Of a DNA stretch of 64,000 nt, positions 46,128 through 57,093 are shown piece by piece. Numbering within the stretch: position 1 is the stretch's first letter; each line of letters opens with the position of its first letter. The translations under genes were made by a program, and so were the position numbers. The notes under the pieces are model-generated. The model did not search any database. It worked only from the letters and a program-made list of their open reading frames with translations, and was not told the origin of the DNA. The stretch is from Metallyticus violacea. Taxonomy: Eukaryota > Arthropoda > Insecta > Mantodea > Metallyticidae. The stretch covers positions 15,113,501 to 15,177,500 of the forward strand of contig CM060841.1 in NCBI GenBank assembly GCA_030762175.1. Direction: 5' to 3'.

Positions 46128-46437
46128 AGCCGCCGGCCGGGAGATCCAGGTTCGATTCCCTTGCTTAGGGATATTTCTAAGTTAGAGAAGTTCGGATCAA
46201 ATCCACCTAGACTACGAGGATAATTGGGGAACTGCCTGATGGAGAGGTGGCGTTCTTCGATCTGGAAAACCGCATGATAGGTGTCCCCCGTGCAACACTG
46301 CCCTCTATTAGTGAATATCGATACCTTTGAAATGCAAATCAAATGTTATAATTAACTATGTCCCTATCAGTCCTAAGTCGTAGGTAGAGGAGAAGGCCCG
46401 ACCTCAAGCTGCGCGCCATAGAGAACAAGGAGGTGAC
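46128..46437 (+). mobile_element. SINE-C, 5'-truncated
   Basis: Begins within the tRNA-like head (GCCGGCCGGGAGATCC) with an intact B box, AGGTTCGATTCCC, then TAGGGATATTTCTAAGTTAG, GAGGATAATTGGGGAACTGC, TGATGGAGAGGTGGCG, and ends near AACAAGGAGGTGAC. It aligns with 39695-39980 over its length, which defines the family. The A box is lost, so this copy could not be transcribed from its own promoter. Confidence 0.8.
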
Positions 46438-47718
46438 TATAATTTTATGTATGATTTTTAATGCATTCTGATTCATTTTTAACACAATGGTTTACTAACG
46501 CAACATGTATAACTTTGAAAACGATATGTATGCATTCAACTATAGTTAATCTCATTAGGAAAGGCACCATGATGTTATGCAACATACATACCAAACCATG
46601 GAATTAATTTTCACTATAAAATACAATATAAAAATTCTAATTTAAAATACTTCTCAGGGCATTCACAACATTTTTGGTAAAATCGAGGCATTTTAACAAA
46701 ATTTTAATGAAAATATTAATTACAAATGTTTCATATTAAATAAAAAGATTGGAATATAGGATTGTAATATAATTTGACGTATTAATCATGTAATAGGAAA
46801 GTAGAGAAAAATATACCACATCTTTGGTGCTAAGTTTTAACATTAGTATCTTACCAGGTGTCTTCTTGTGTGCTTGTTATTGTATCTTAAAGGAAAGATG
46901 ACACCCAAATGAGGAAGTAATAACTTCTTCACAAAGTGTCGATTTATAAGCAGAACGAAGGGGTGCCTGTGTGTAAATTTGTAAAGTTCAAAACAGATCA
47001 ACTATACGTATAGTGTAAAAGGATAAATCGGATATTACGATATAAATTATTCTTTACACAGAAGCTGTGTTCAAAGTAAAACTCAAGGGAGATATATAAG
47101 GCATAACTTTCTATAGTTACACAGACACAATAAAAGCTGAAAATAAGGGTATACCTGAGAGCAAAGAGAAACGTATCATTTCATAATTGCACAGAACCAA
47201 GCATGAACTAGAAGAATTAAGAGAGAAGGATAAACTTTCCTACGCCGTAAAAGTGCAAAAGGGAGGGGGGGTATTCGCCACGTGCAGAGTTTTTCCTTCT
47301 CTATCTTTCCGCTCGCTGCCATTATCACAATTTTTTCTTTGCGCGTGGTGTACAGAATGGCAAATAAATCCCCACAGCCGCGTTCTTAATATAATTTCCC
47401 CAGGCGACGTCAGTTATTTTGCTGAATACGTCGCGATGAACGATAACTGCTTTTCCTTTAAGTAGCGCGTAATTTCCGTCCGCATTATTCTCAGCTTGAT
47501 CGAGTCCTTTCTGTCTTTGTCCACTCTGGATGGCGCCTTCAGCTTCAGCGATCCTGAACTAAGAATAATTTTAAGTTCCTGCTGGTAGGATACGATATAA
47601 TTGGACAAAGAGAGTTTCGCAGTTTATCAGATGTTATTCTGAGAAGATGCGCAAACTTTGGCGTCAGAGAAGAGGACTCATTTTCATCCCCTGACAGCTG
47701 GAAGTAAATGTGCACTTA
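46438..47718. other. interval with GC-richer part, nothing identified
   Basis: AT-rich to about 47180. The part at 47250-47700 is clearly GC-richer and apparently single copy here. It carries short open frames on both strands (47187-47465 plus, 47414-47608 minus) without recognisable motifs. It may be a host regulatory element, an untranslated exon or part of an unknown repeat. Confidence 0.35.
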
Positions 47719-48655
47719 CGAGGCCAGATCCATAAGTTCCCGGCCTAATTATTTTCTATATATGATACAGACAAAAACTATAGTTCACTTTTCAATATAG
47801 TTACCATTTATTGCAATACACTTCTCACATTATTGAATTAACATTTCAACCCCCCCCCCAAACAGTCAGATACCTTGTCTGCAAAACAGGCATAAACAGC
47901 ATCCATTACTTCTTCGTCACACTTAAATTTCCTTCCTCGAAGGTCCTTCCTGAGTTATGAGAACAGGAAGCAGTCACTGGGAGCTAGATCTGGGTTTTAT
48001 GGTGGATGGTCACTCTCCTTGAAGCCACATTTCTTCACAGCTTCCCTTGCAACAAGAGATGTGTGCATATGCGCGTTGTCGTGAGGAAGGCGCACATCAC
48101 CACTCAGATTTTCTCGCCTTTTCTCTTTGATGATGCACGTAGTCAGCGCAGTAGGCCAACATAGTACCCTCCATTTACTGCGGTGTTCCTCTCCTTGAAG
48201 TCAATGAAGAGTATTCCTTCACAGTCCCAAACGATTGTGGCCATGATTTTCTTGGTTGACTGAGTCATCTTGGCCTTTAGAGGCGGTGCTTCGCTAGGTT
48301 TACGCCACTTCATTGATTCTATTTTGACAAGGGATCATATTAGAGGACCATAGTTTCATCTCCTGTAACAATGGTTTGCAGTACTTCCCTCTCGTTACCA
48401 CGGCAGAGCTCCAGAAATGCCTGACAACAGATCACTCGTTGTTGCTTTTGGACGGAGGAAAAAAGTCTAGGTACCCATCTTGCACTAACCTTATTCATGT
48501 TTAAATGTTCATGAATAATTCGAAGAACTGTTGTTTTAGAAAAGCTCGACCTATTTCTGTAACTTTGAATCACCGGTCTTCCATAATTTCTCCTTCCAAA
48601 AGAGCGATGTTTTCAGGAGTGAGCACCTCCAAGGGCCGACCTGCACATTCATCTC
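47719..48655 (-). mobile_element. mariner DNA transposon, same family (copy 4), 5'-truncated
   Basis: The left end has TA at 47717-47718 then CGAGGCCAGATCCATAAGTT, the family's 3' terminal repeat. Similarity continues through the catalytic domain and HTH2 and stops around 48655 in the RPLEVLTPEN linker. The DNA-binding start, 5' untranslated part and second terminal repeat are absent, so this copy cannot be mobilised even in trans. Confidence 0.9.
47860..48640 (-). pseudogene. mariner transposase fragment
   Basis: The cleanest stretch is 48340-48573: SKTTVLRIIHEHLNMNKVSA, RWVPRLFSSVQKQQR, VICCQAFLELCRGNEREVLQ and TIVTGDETMVL with the first catalytic Asp intact. Downstream, the HDN and SDYF blocks are split by frameshifts (48070-48120 and 47950-48000). 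ISKTTV has lost part of the preceding helix (EIATSLG) by a small deletion near 48545. A run of nine C lies before the stop near 47850. Confidence 0.88.
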
Positions 48656-50217
48656 TATTTATGTTTACAGAACTAGTAACATTCATTTAGTTAAATTTGT
48701 ATGTGACAACATACATAAGCTTAGTTAATGACTCATTTTTAACTCTTTAGAACAGTAATTAAAAATAAGGACCAATTTTGTCTTCGTAAACCTAGTTCAA
48801 AGTTTATTCTCAGCAAAATCATTATATTTATTTTACAGGATTTAGTAGTTACCGAATTAAATGTGGTAGGATTTCTACAGTAAAACATTAAGTACTCTTC
48901 AGATATTAATCAAATATCGTATAAGTATGTTTTGCTAAAATAGTATATACTTAAACGTTGTGGGGTCTTAATTCACTACTTTACATAATGTTATATAGAG
49001 TCTATTACCCCCCCCCCCAGCGGATAGCCAGTCTTGTGTAAAGGTGTTCATATAATTATTGTAAATGTTAAGAAAACAGAAGCACAAAATCTTGTTCATA
49101 TTCTGATATAAACTGCCTGCCTTATCAACAGTCATTTCTAACAGACCAACTGCTTCCTAATGTGACAATTGACAAAATGAGTGTATAACGTTTCTGAATA
49201 GAGAAGGTTGCCAATTACCTTAAAGAAGCGTGATATACATTTCAAACAGTATGAAGAAAGGCAATTATTGAAAAAATCATTATTGAAAAATCATGTTATC
49301 AGTGCTCATTCAAAATATGTATGTGTTATCGAACTATTACATAGGTCTTAAAGGTATTAGCGACACCTTTTCTTAGTTAAGTATTTCAACTTGGAAATAT
49401 AATAGCAGGCTAAACCCTTCTGGTCCTTATTAGAATCGCAATTAAGAAAGAATCGAATTAATTAAGTTCAAAGAAAAACCCAAAGTTATAAATCATCAGC
49501 ATAATTTTACCATCATGAAATGTATTCTCTCTCAAAGCTTACAACAATATCTGAACTAAATGTGGAAATTATATGATGTGTGGGGTCAACCTTAACAGCC
49601 TCATCCTATTCCAATGAGCTCTGAGTGTATGTTGTTACTTTCGCATAAAAAGTAATACATTGCCACGAGATAATGTAGTAATTTTCCAGAGTTGCCACGA
49701 TTTTTTTGTACACAACAATCGAGAGAAAATAATGAATATTTAATATTAAGAATATTTTGGATCTATTAATTAATAATAAACAATAAATGAATAATAATAT
49801 TTATTCTCATTTCCACCCTTGATTTATGTTAGCACTATTGGCATGTACTAAAAGAGTTTACAGAGAAGTGACAACGTTTTTCTTTCCTTGCCAACTATGA
49901 CACACTTCATTCTTTAAGCTTAGAAAATCAACGTAACACAAATAATCGGACTGAAACTCAGTTCCAGGGAAAAGGTCATAAAAGTTCGTCCCATACTGTA
50001 TCATATAAATACAGGATTTGATGCTGATATCTTTAAATTAATTTACATACCATAATTTGTATAAATATAATTCTAAATTATTATCTGCGTTCATTTATTA
50101 ACACTTGATAACCTATAAATATAATATTAATACCCAAATTCGGTAAAATATCAAGCGCAGAATTATTTAGAGGGAAATAAAACACCAGAAAATTAATGTA
50201 TTAATATTTTTTGGACA
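48656..50217. other. AT-rich non-coding interval
   Basis: No gene or repeat recognised. A run of about ten C is at 49009-49018. Confidence 0.55.
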
Positions 50218-50538
50218 TTAAATTATGTTTACAACATAGGATAGAAACGGGGATAGTTGGGACAGAATAGGACCATTCGGTACCTGAACCACTTTACTCC
50301 CCCAAGGGGGATTCACCAGGCAGCCAGGAATCCGAGAGAGCGGTACATGTACATAGTACCAAAGAATTGCTCCAAGTATCCCGAAGCCCCACAAGGAGGC
50401 CACCAGACAGAACCCGCCAGACCCTACGACAGAAACCGCCACCGCCATGCCACACCGGCACCAGCCAGTCTTGCCTGACTTTCCGTCCTTGTAACTGATA
50501 CTATGGAATGATTTGAGAAGAAATGGGGAAGCGTAAAA
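50218..50538 (-). other. GC-rich island with 107-codon open frame
   Basis: Roughly 50250-50480 is markedly GC-rich in a background of about one third GC. A minus-strand frame is open from about 50538 to a stop at 50218. From an internal ATG at 50446-50448 it reads MAVAVSVVGSGGFCLVASLW then GFGILGAILWYYVHV, a single predicted membrane-spanning or signal-like segment, followed by PLSRIPGCLVNPPWG. The plus strand is also open (50257-50478) because stops are rare in GC-rich DNA, which weakens the case. No family recognised. It may be an exon, a CpG-rich regulatory element or an unknown repeat. Confidence 0.25.
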
Positions 50539-50554
50539 TTCTTAGAGTTTATTT

Positions 50555-50586
50555 TATCCATCCCAGCATTCGCCTAAGTGACCAGG
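50555..50586 (-). repeat. short dispersed motif, inverted relative to 3423-3453
   Basis: CATTCGCCTAAGTGA within a 30-bp match to 3423-3453. See that entry. Confidence 0.55.
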
Positions 50587-50616
50587 GGAAATTACGAAAG
50601 CTTTCCTTACGTTCAG

Positions 50617-50897
50617 TTGGTTTACTTACGAACGCCCTTTAACATCTCAAGTCAACAGCGTCCGGTTCAATTTGGGCCGTGAAATGGCCTATAAATTTTG
50701 CTCAGAGGCCTCTTCTTTCAAGTTTGAGTTTCTTTTACGTGCCGTAAATCTACGACACGGGACCCTCGATTTTACTTCCTTTCCGAAGGAAATCATTACT
50801 TAGGATTTTTACGACCGAAAAATGCATAGACCCTGGACGGAATTGAACCCGCGATTGTGCGTCTACGAGGCAACTATGGTTACCACTAGAATGCGAG
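50617..50897 (-). mobile_element. SINE-B, diverged
   Basis: Minus orientation from GTTGGTTTACTTACGAACGC to GGTTACCACTAGAATGCG. All sections are present, but substitutions are frequent (ACGACACGGGACCCTCG, TTGAACCCGCGAT), and the extreme head is lost. This is an older copy than those at 36758 and 39365. Confidence 0.88.
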
Positions 50898-51333
50898 TGT
50901 TAAGCATTACCACCTGAGGCACCCTGATCAGCTATTTAGTACGGAATTTACAATGAATTTCCATCAGTAACATACATATTATGATCCATCATAATTACAG
51001 TTGCATCATGGGACATGGTGGCCATATTACTATACCGTTGTGTATGTTCATTAATTATGTGTACTCCCTTGTGTAAATTTATATGAACACCATATTTTAT
51101 GGAAATTTATTTATTTGTCAAAGTTTAACACTTTTTATGAATTAAGCTTTAACTTATTAAAATATTAGTACAGCTTATATGTTTACCTTCAGCTTTAAAA
51201 ATTTACTGTATCCTGCTTGGCACTGAATCCATCATACTTTTGCACTCCTCTTTACTTTTTCTCTGTCATGAAATCAGATATAAATTAGGCTACAAACAAA
51301 TTGCTCTTTGCTGCAGCCATAAACTTTTCTGAG

Positions 51334-51334
<1 letters not shown>
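50898..51334. other. AT-rich non-coding interval
   Basis: Nothing recognised. Confidence 0.55.

Positions 51335-51367
<33 letters not shown>
51335..51367 (+). repeat. (TA)n microsatellite
   Basis: About sixteen perfect TA units. Confidence 0.95.
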
Positions 51368-51372
<5 letters not shown>

Positions 51373-51739
51373 TCCGAGAAATTGTCTGGCTATCCAAAAC
51401 TTGAATGGGAGAATATTCCACGAAAATATATTTAATTGTAATTAAAAATGACAATCAATGAAATTAAAAGTTTAAAAATAAAATCTTAATTATATGGTAA
51501 TCCAATGCACGCACACTATATCAGCATGTTAAATAATCCAACATTAAAGGCAATGTTTTTGTTTGAATCTTGATTCCCTATATTATATTTCAGTACTTTG
51601 ATGTACAGGTCTTCCAGAATATGTCCTGTACGCGGTTAGGCATCTCTGTCAGGCCGGCTTCCCTTCCTACTCGCGATTGATTGTCCTCGGACTTCAATAA
51701 GTAGCATCAGCTCATCCTTCCGTGAAGAATTTCTCAGGA

Positions 51740-52030
51740 CTTTCCCTGTGTCAATAGCCGATATTGAGAACAAATCTGATACTACTGATTCAGTGCAAAA
51801 CAAGAAACATGTGAAGACATACATGTTTAACAAAAAATTTGACGCAAATAGTAAAAGTTCGCTAGCAAAATCACTACCGATATTAGCACCAGTTGGGGTT
51901 CCAGTGTTTTCTGCGCATACAGAAACAAAATTGGTAAATCTCAAACCTTACAAGTATACACGTGTACATTGTCTACGACAAGGTGATCCCGTAGTACGTG
52001 TGTCTTATTGTGAGTGGTTTCCGAGCTGTA
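51740..52030 (+). pseudogene. middle fragment of a Tc1/mariner-like transposase, sister of 23540
   Basis: The frame has TDSVQNKKHVKTYMFNKKFD, a SLAKSLPILAP segment, then LVNLKPYKYTRVHCLRQGDP and VVRVSYCEWF. It aligns with 23540-23830 over about 290 bp and is open here while the sister has a stop. The start at 51748 is only where the open frame begins; no natural start is proven. The catalytic domain is missing. The sequence after CEWF diverges from the sister, so both copies end soon after this block. Confidence 0.68.
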
Positions 52031-52292
52031 AGAACATGTTTCAGAATGAGAGGTTAGTTACTGTGTAGACAACATTATGTTAGATTGCCGATATAATCTA
52101 ACTCTGTACTGCTGTAACTAGCTGCCGATTTCAGTTCATAATTCTAAATATATTAAGAATTCTTAAAAAAAATTAATATATGTTTGTGAAAATAATTGTG
52201 CTAATGTGGTTCATTATATTTTCACAAGCGTACCTACCATCTATCCCTCCAAGTTGTCCAACACGAAATTTTCTTACATTTGAGTCAACGTA

Positions 52293-53566
52293 CGAGGGTA
52301 GGTCATTAAATTTAGTCTCGCTGATAGGGATTATCGCTTTCACAAAACCCTTATCTGGTGTCATGTCTTATCTGTTAAGTAAATAATTGCAGCTGTAACT
52401 TCAGCTCCGCTGTGTTCAGTTGTTCAGATGTAGTTGCATAAAGAAGACTGTGTAGAAGATTGTGACATGTTCAAAATGGAGTATCAAGCTATATTAAGTT
52501 TTTTACAAAAGAAGGACTAACTCCAAATGAAATTAAACAGCGATTGGACGGTGTATAAGGGGAAGCATCCCCCTAATAATCTATCGTAAAAGAATGGTTT
52601 CGAATGGATCGAGAAAGCATTGAAGACAAAGAGCGTGCAGGTCGGCCCTTGGAAATGCTCACTCCTGAAAACGTCGCTCTTGTGGAAGGAGAAATTATTG
52701 AAGACCGGCTGCTTAAAGGTACAGAAAGAGCAGCAGGACCGTTCTAAAACAACAGTCCTTCGAATTATCCATGAAAATATATAAACATGTATAATGTTAG
52801 TGCAAGCAAGATGGATGCCTAGACTTCTTTCCTCAGTCCAAAAGCAGCAATGAGTCATCTGTTGTCAGGCATTTTTGGAGCTCTGCCGTGGTAACGAGAG
52901 AGAAGTTCTGCAAACCATTGTTACAGGATATGAAAGATGGTCCTCTACTATGATCCCTTGTCCAAAAGAGAAAAAAATGGAATGGCGTTAACCAGAGGAA
53001 GCACCGTCTCTAAAGGCCAAGGTCACTCAGTAAACCAAGAAGGCCATGGCAACAATCTTTTGGGGCTGTGAAGGAATACTCTTCATTGACTTCAAAGTGA
53101 GGAGCATCACAGTAAATGGGGAGTGCTGTGCTGGCCTACTGCACAAACTACGCACAGCTTCCATCAAAGAGAAAAGACGAGGAAAGCTGAGTGGTGGTGT
53201 GCGCCTTCTTCACGACAACGCGCATATGCACACAGCTCTTGTTGCAAAGGAAGCTGTGAAGAAATATGGCAATAAAGAGATTTACCATCCACCGTACGCC
53301 GAGATCTAGCTCCCAGTGACTATTTCCTCTTCTCAAAACTCAAGAAGGACCTTCGAGGAAGGAAATTTAAGTGCGATGGATGCTGTTTATTTCCATTTTG
53401 CAGAAAATACTTCTGATTATTTAGGGGGGGGGGAGGTTGAAATGTTAATTCAAAGACATGGGAAGTATATTGCAATAAAGGGTAACTGCATTGAAAAGTG
53501 AAATATAGTTTTTGTCTGTTTCATACCTAGAAAATGTTAGACCGGGAACTTATGGACCGACCCTCG
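52293..53566 (+). mobile_element. mariner DNA transposon, full length, inactive (copy 5)
   Basis: 1274 bp between TA at 52291-52292 and 53567-53568. The left end is CGAGGGTAGGTCATTAAATT and the right end ACTTATGGACCGACCCTCG. Length and order match copy 1 almost exactly. Confidence 0.93.
52469..53440 (+). pseudogene. mariner transposase, frameshifted, first catalytic Asp lost
   Basis: Starts ATGTTCAAAATGGAG as in copy 1. HTH1 is damaged by a one-base loss, giving TGTATAAGGGG in place of the codons for VYGE. The LTPENVALVEGEI linker is readable. The GDETM block reads GYERW: GAT to TAT replaces the first catalytic Asp with Tyr. The open part 53046-53309 holds MATIFWGCEGILFIDFKVRS and LLHDNAH with the second Asp. 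The SDYFLF block with the third follows in a shifted frame near 53320. A run of ten G precedes the stop. Confidence 0.9.
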
Positions 53567-54312
53567 TACACATATAAATGTAAAACCGAATGTTAATTTC
53601 GTTCTTTTTCTGTACAAAAGCGTTACTTTCAAGCTTATCATTCTGTTGGAATCAGTTACACATTTTTCTGTCTGACACAAATCTACTACCAAACACTTTT
53701 TCCCGAAGCCAAGAGTTTGCAAGAGCTATACTAAAATGACAGTAACCGGACAACACACACACACGCGGTTCCTGCATAATGTATTCACTCTAAAACCATT
53801 CTCTAATACACGTCACCATTCTCTTTTATTTTGTGCGACTGTCGTGTCCTGAAATCTCACTCAAATGTTTAAATTTATTTTGAAACGACAGGCGGATGGT
53901 TGACAGGGACATTTAAAAATTAAAACTGTTAAAGTGGTGAAATATAGGGCACAGAGGAGCTGTGTGTTACCTGGGACTACTTTTGAGAGGATTTAGTTCA
54001 GTTATTCTTTTTTTACCTTTTGTTAAAACAGCGTCTCCTTCCTTATAATAACACAAAAGAATATTCTCCATCGTGTAATTTTAATAATAATTTCGAACTA
54101 CCGGATGCACATAAAAACACAAGGAATAACTTGATCAGTGTCTCGTCAGTGAAATAAATCTCTTATAATTATGTTTTCATGCTTCAGGATACAATGTTTT
54201 ATTTACTGTCGCTTAGACGGTTGATTTTCTCACGACGTCTGTAAATTATTGACATGAATACTGTAGATGTAAGTCTGTAGTCATGAATGAAATAGATTAA
54301 TGATGACACATA
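53567..54312. other. non-coding interval
   Basis: Contains a short (CA)n at about 53750-53764. No gene recognised. Confidence 0.55.
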
Positions 54313-54449
54313 TCAGCTCGGAGTCCAGGTGCTTCTCATTTTTTAGGATAGGAAAATTCCCGAAAAAATCCTCCAAGCCAACTTGATATGGCCGGAAATC
54401 GAACCCAGGACGTCCGGATTAGTATTCATAAACGCTACCACTAATCCAA
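54313..54449 (-). mobile_element. SINE-D or other tRNA-derived repeat fragment
   Basis: On the minus strand the sequence reads TGGATTAGTGGTAGCGTTTA (A-box-like), then CCTGGGTTCGATTTCCGG (B-box-like), then GAGGATTTTTTCGGG, AATTTTCCTATCCT and CACCTGGACTCC. The head differs from SINEs A-C. A single copy and no TSD leave its status open, but a functional tRNA gene is excluded because the stem pairs do not form. Confidence 0.6.
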
Positions 54450-55411
54450 GAAAGCGATAAAAAGATTTTGTTGGAAATAAAGCGACTGTTACACAAATGT
54501 GATTTACTTACATAATCTTAAGGAACCCAACAACATTAATACATTTTTTCAAGGGACGCAATGTTATACGTACAACGTGCCAATTAATCCTAAATTATAA
54601 ATGCATTACGGTATTAATATACCATGTAAATTATCTCTGATTTATATATCGTACATTAATTACAAGTTAAGAGCCACGAGGTCTAAAAGTAAAAGAAACA
54701 AATAAAAAAATAAAAAATAAATAAAAAAAATAAAATAGTCCAAAGTATTTATAATTATTTTTTGAAGGAACTTTAAAGGCTCTATCTTACCAATGTTAAA
54801 TTAGCTAAGTTTGTGTTGCTACTGTAGCAAAACCATAGGGGCTACAACATTGAAATTTCATCAAATTATTTTAACGCATTTTAATTCGATAGTGAAACAG
54901 AATTAATAGAATTTAAGCATTTGAACAGGAATTAGAAAGTTTTATTTTAAGCCTATTTTTATATACAAAAACTCCATAATTCCTAGGTTATGATATTTTT
55001 CATAATACTTCCGATCGAGAAACGTCTATGGACACCACTAAAATTTCAAGGTAATTGCTGCAGTAGTGTTTTCTCTAGAGGCATAAACATATAAGAAAAT
55101 ATGATTTTTATAACGACTTTGAAAAAAAAAATCATTAAAAACTCACTCATAGATGCAACTCCGAATCTAGTGCATACCTGAGCTATACACCTATTCAAAC
55201 TGCATGTCAGAATAGCCAACAGCAATATTAAACTTTCCTTTAGTAATTGATAAAAACTTCAATCTTCTATCGTAAGGTTGTACAGCAATTGAAATGTGTA
55301 TTGTCAAAACCAGGAGTTTTTTATTCTATGCAAATAGATTGGGATGTGATATATTATGATATGACAGGCTATATATCACATATCACAATAAACATTGTAT
55401 CGTATAATTCA
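54450..55411. other. AT-rich non-coding interval
   Basis: Nothing recognised apart from short A-rich runs near 54700-54735. Confidence 0.55.
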
Positions 55412-55450
55412 GATGAATGAATGAATGAATGAATGAATGAATGAATGAAT
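55412..55450 (+). repeat. (ATGA)n tetranucleotide repeat at a SINE-A tail
   Basis: About nine GAAT units directly beside the tail of the minus-strand SINE-A at 55451. This is the (CATT)n tail seen in shorter form in other SINE-A copies, expanded. Confidence 0.92.
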
Positions 55451-55609
55451 ACTGTTTAACGGCCGTTTTTACTGCTGAGGCACCACAGGAGATGGACACT
55501 GATGATACATAAAATGAAATGATATGTTGAGAAAGGATATTTTTTAAGGAAGGAATCGTTCCAGGCCTAAGTTTAGGGTAGCTCCCCGGCATTTGCCATT
55601 TATGAGGAC
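55451..55609 (-). mobile_element. SINE-A, 5'-truncated
   Basis: Contains the tail GTTTAACGGCCG, GGACACTGATGATACAT, TTAAGGAAGGAATCG, CCTAAGTTTAGGG and CATTTGCCATTTATGAGGAC. It then stops: the whole tRNA-like head is missing, as expected for incomplete reverse transcription. Beyond 55610 the sequence is unrelated. Confidence 0.9.
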
Positions 55610-57093
55610 AGAGTGCAACTTTGTTACATATTGGCTCCAGAAATCCTTGAATCAGAGCAAGTGACACTTACAGATGTTTTGGATTACGAATGGCTCCAGA
55701 TGCTCCTGGATAATGATGAAAAACTTTACATATATTTTGGATCATGGAACCCAATCTTGCGTCATTCTAGATCCCCATTCCAGGTATTTTTTGGGTAATG
55801 GCTAATCCAGTTGTTGGGCAACATTCTACATCATGGAAGTAGTATCCAAAGGTATTCATTTTTTATTTTAGTAAGTGAATCCTTGGGGGTCAGGGTAACT
55901 CTTCCCCAGGAACAGTTCTAAATAGTTTTAGACTGTGGCGTAGCTCATTTCCCAGTCTTTTAGACAGGATATACATATTTTTCAATAACTAAGGAACATC
56001 GTTAAAATTTTTTGCGAAGCGGTCTAATGCAATTTCAAGTATTTTTGAATATTGTTTCATGGTGGGGCTCGGTCGCAGGTATGTTTAGATAATTATAAAA
56101 CGTTTTGCTTCAGTTTCCGGATTTAGCAATCGCTGTAACTATTGTTAAATTAAACATGAAGTGCAAAATTAATGCCAGTTAAAATTACTGCACTGACAGC
56201 TACAGTTGCGCAAGTTATCGCATGTTAAAAGCTTCCATTAGTCAATTACTCTTATATGTCAAACACAAAACTCTTGTTCAAAATGTTGAGCTCGCCTATC
56301 CCTCTAATAAAATATTACATCTGCAGAGCCTTCAAGAGTTGTAAACTCCTAATGGTTTGGTGCTGCTGTTGCTGTATTTTTTTCCTAAAATAATAATGAT
56401 ATTGTTTTAAATATATCTCCAAGTTAGATAAACGAAACAAGTTCCTCATGTCGTAAAATATCTAACACTCATGAGTATATGTTCTTTATCTCGTTAACCT
56501 TTTTACTGTTGAATTCCCGTAATTTCATTTATGTACAAAGGATACAGTTGTCTTTATTTCACTGTTTAGATTTCGTAATGCTAAACGCTTGGCACTACAA
56601 ATGACCTGGAATTAAAAGTTTTGTCGTGACAGGGATTTAATCCATTTACTATATCTTTCAGGAGTGCAAGCTTAAGTAAGGTGCTCTAAGCTTCTGAAAT
56701 TTAAGTTACGGAAGTTCGCCTCGGGGGGTAAAGTCTCGTGGGGAGTGTGGAGCTGAACCTGCTTCACTCAAGATAATGAGGTGAGGAATATATGGGACCT
56801 TAGCTTCCAGAATACCTTGGGACGCTCATATATCTTCCTGCCACTGCATTCGTTTCACTACCCAGAGCGGAATGTGTGGAGTTGCTGTAGATGAGAGATA
56901 CAGTTTCTGGATAAATTATATCATTTCAAAAATGTTTCATCTAAAAACAGAAAGGATCAAGCAAACACCGAAGAATGCAAAATGTCAATATTAGTTACAG
57001 GAAATCGGTTCATTTGTTGTCGATTATGCTGCGCCTACTTGACTTGATATATCTTCTATTACTATGAGCCAGGGAAAAATTTAATAGATAATC
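55610..57093. other. interval without recognised genes
   Basis: A 61-codon plus-strand open frame at 55613-55798 contains EVTL-like acidic sequence (TLTDVLDYEWLQMLLDNDEK) but no family is recognised. The rest is AT-rich. Confidence 0.4.
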
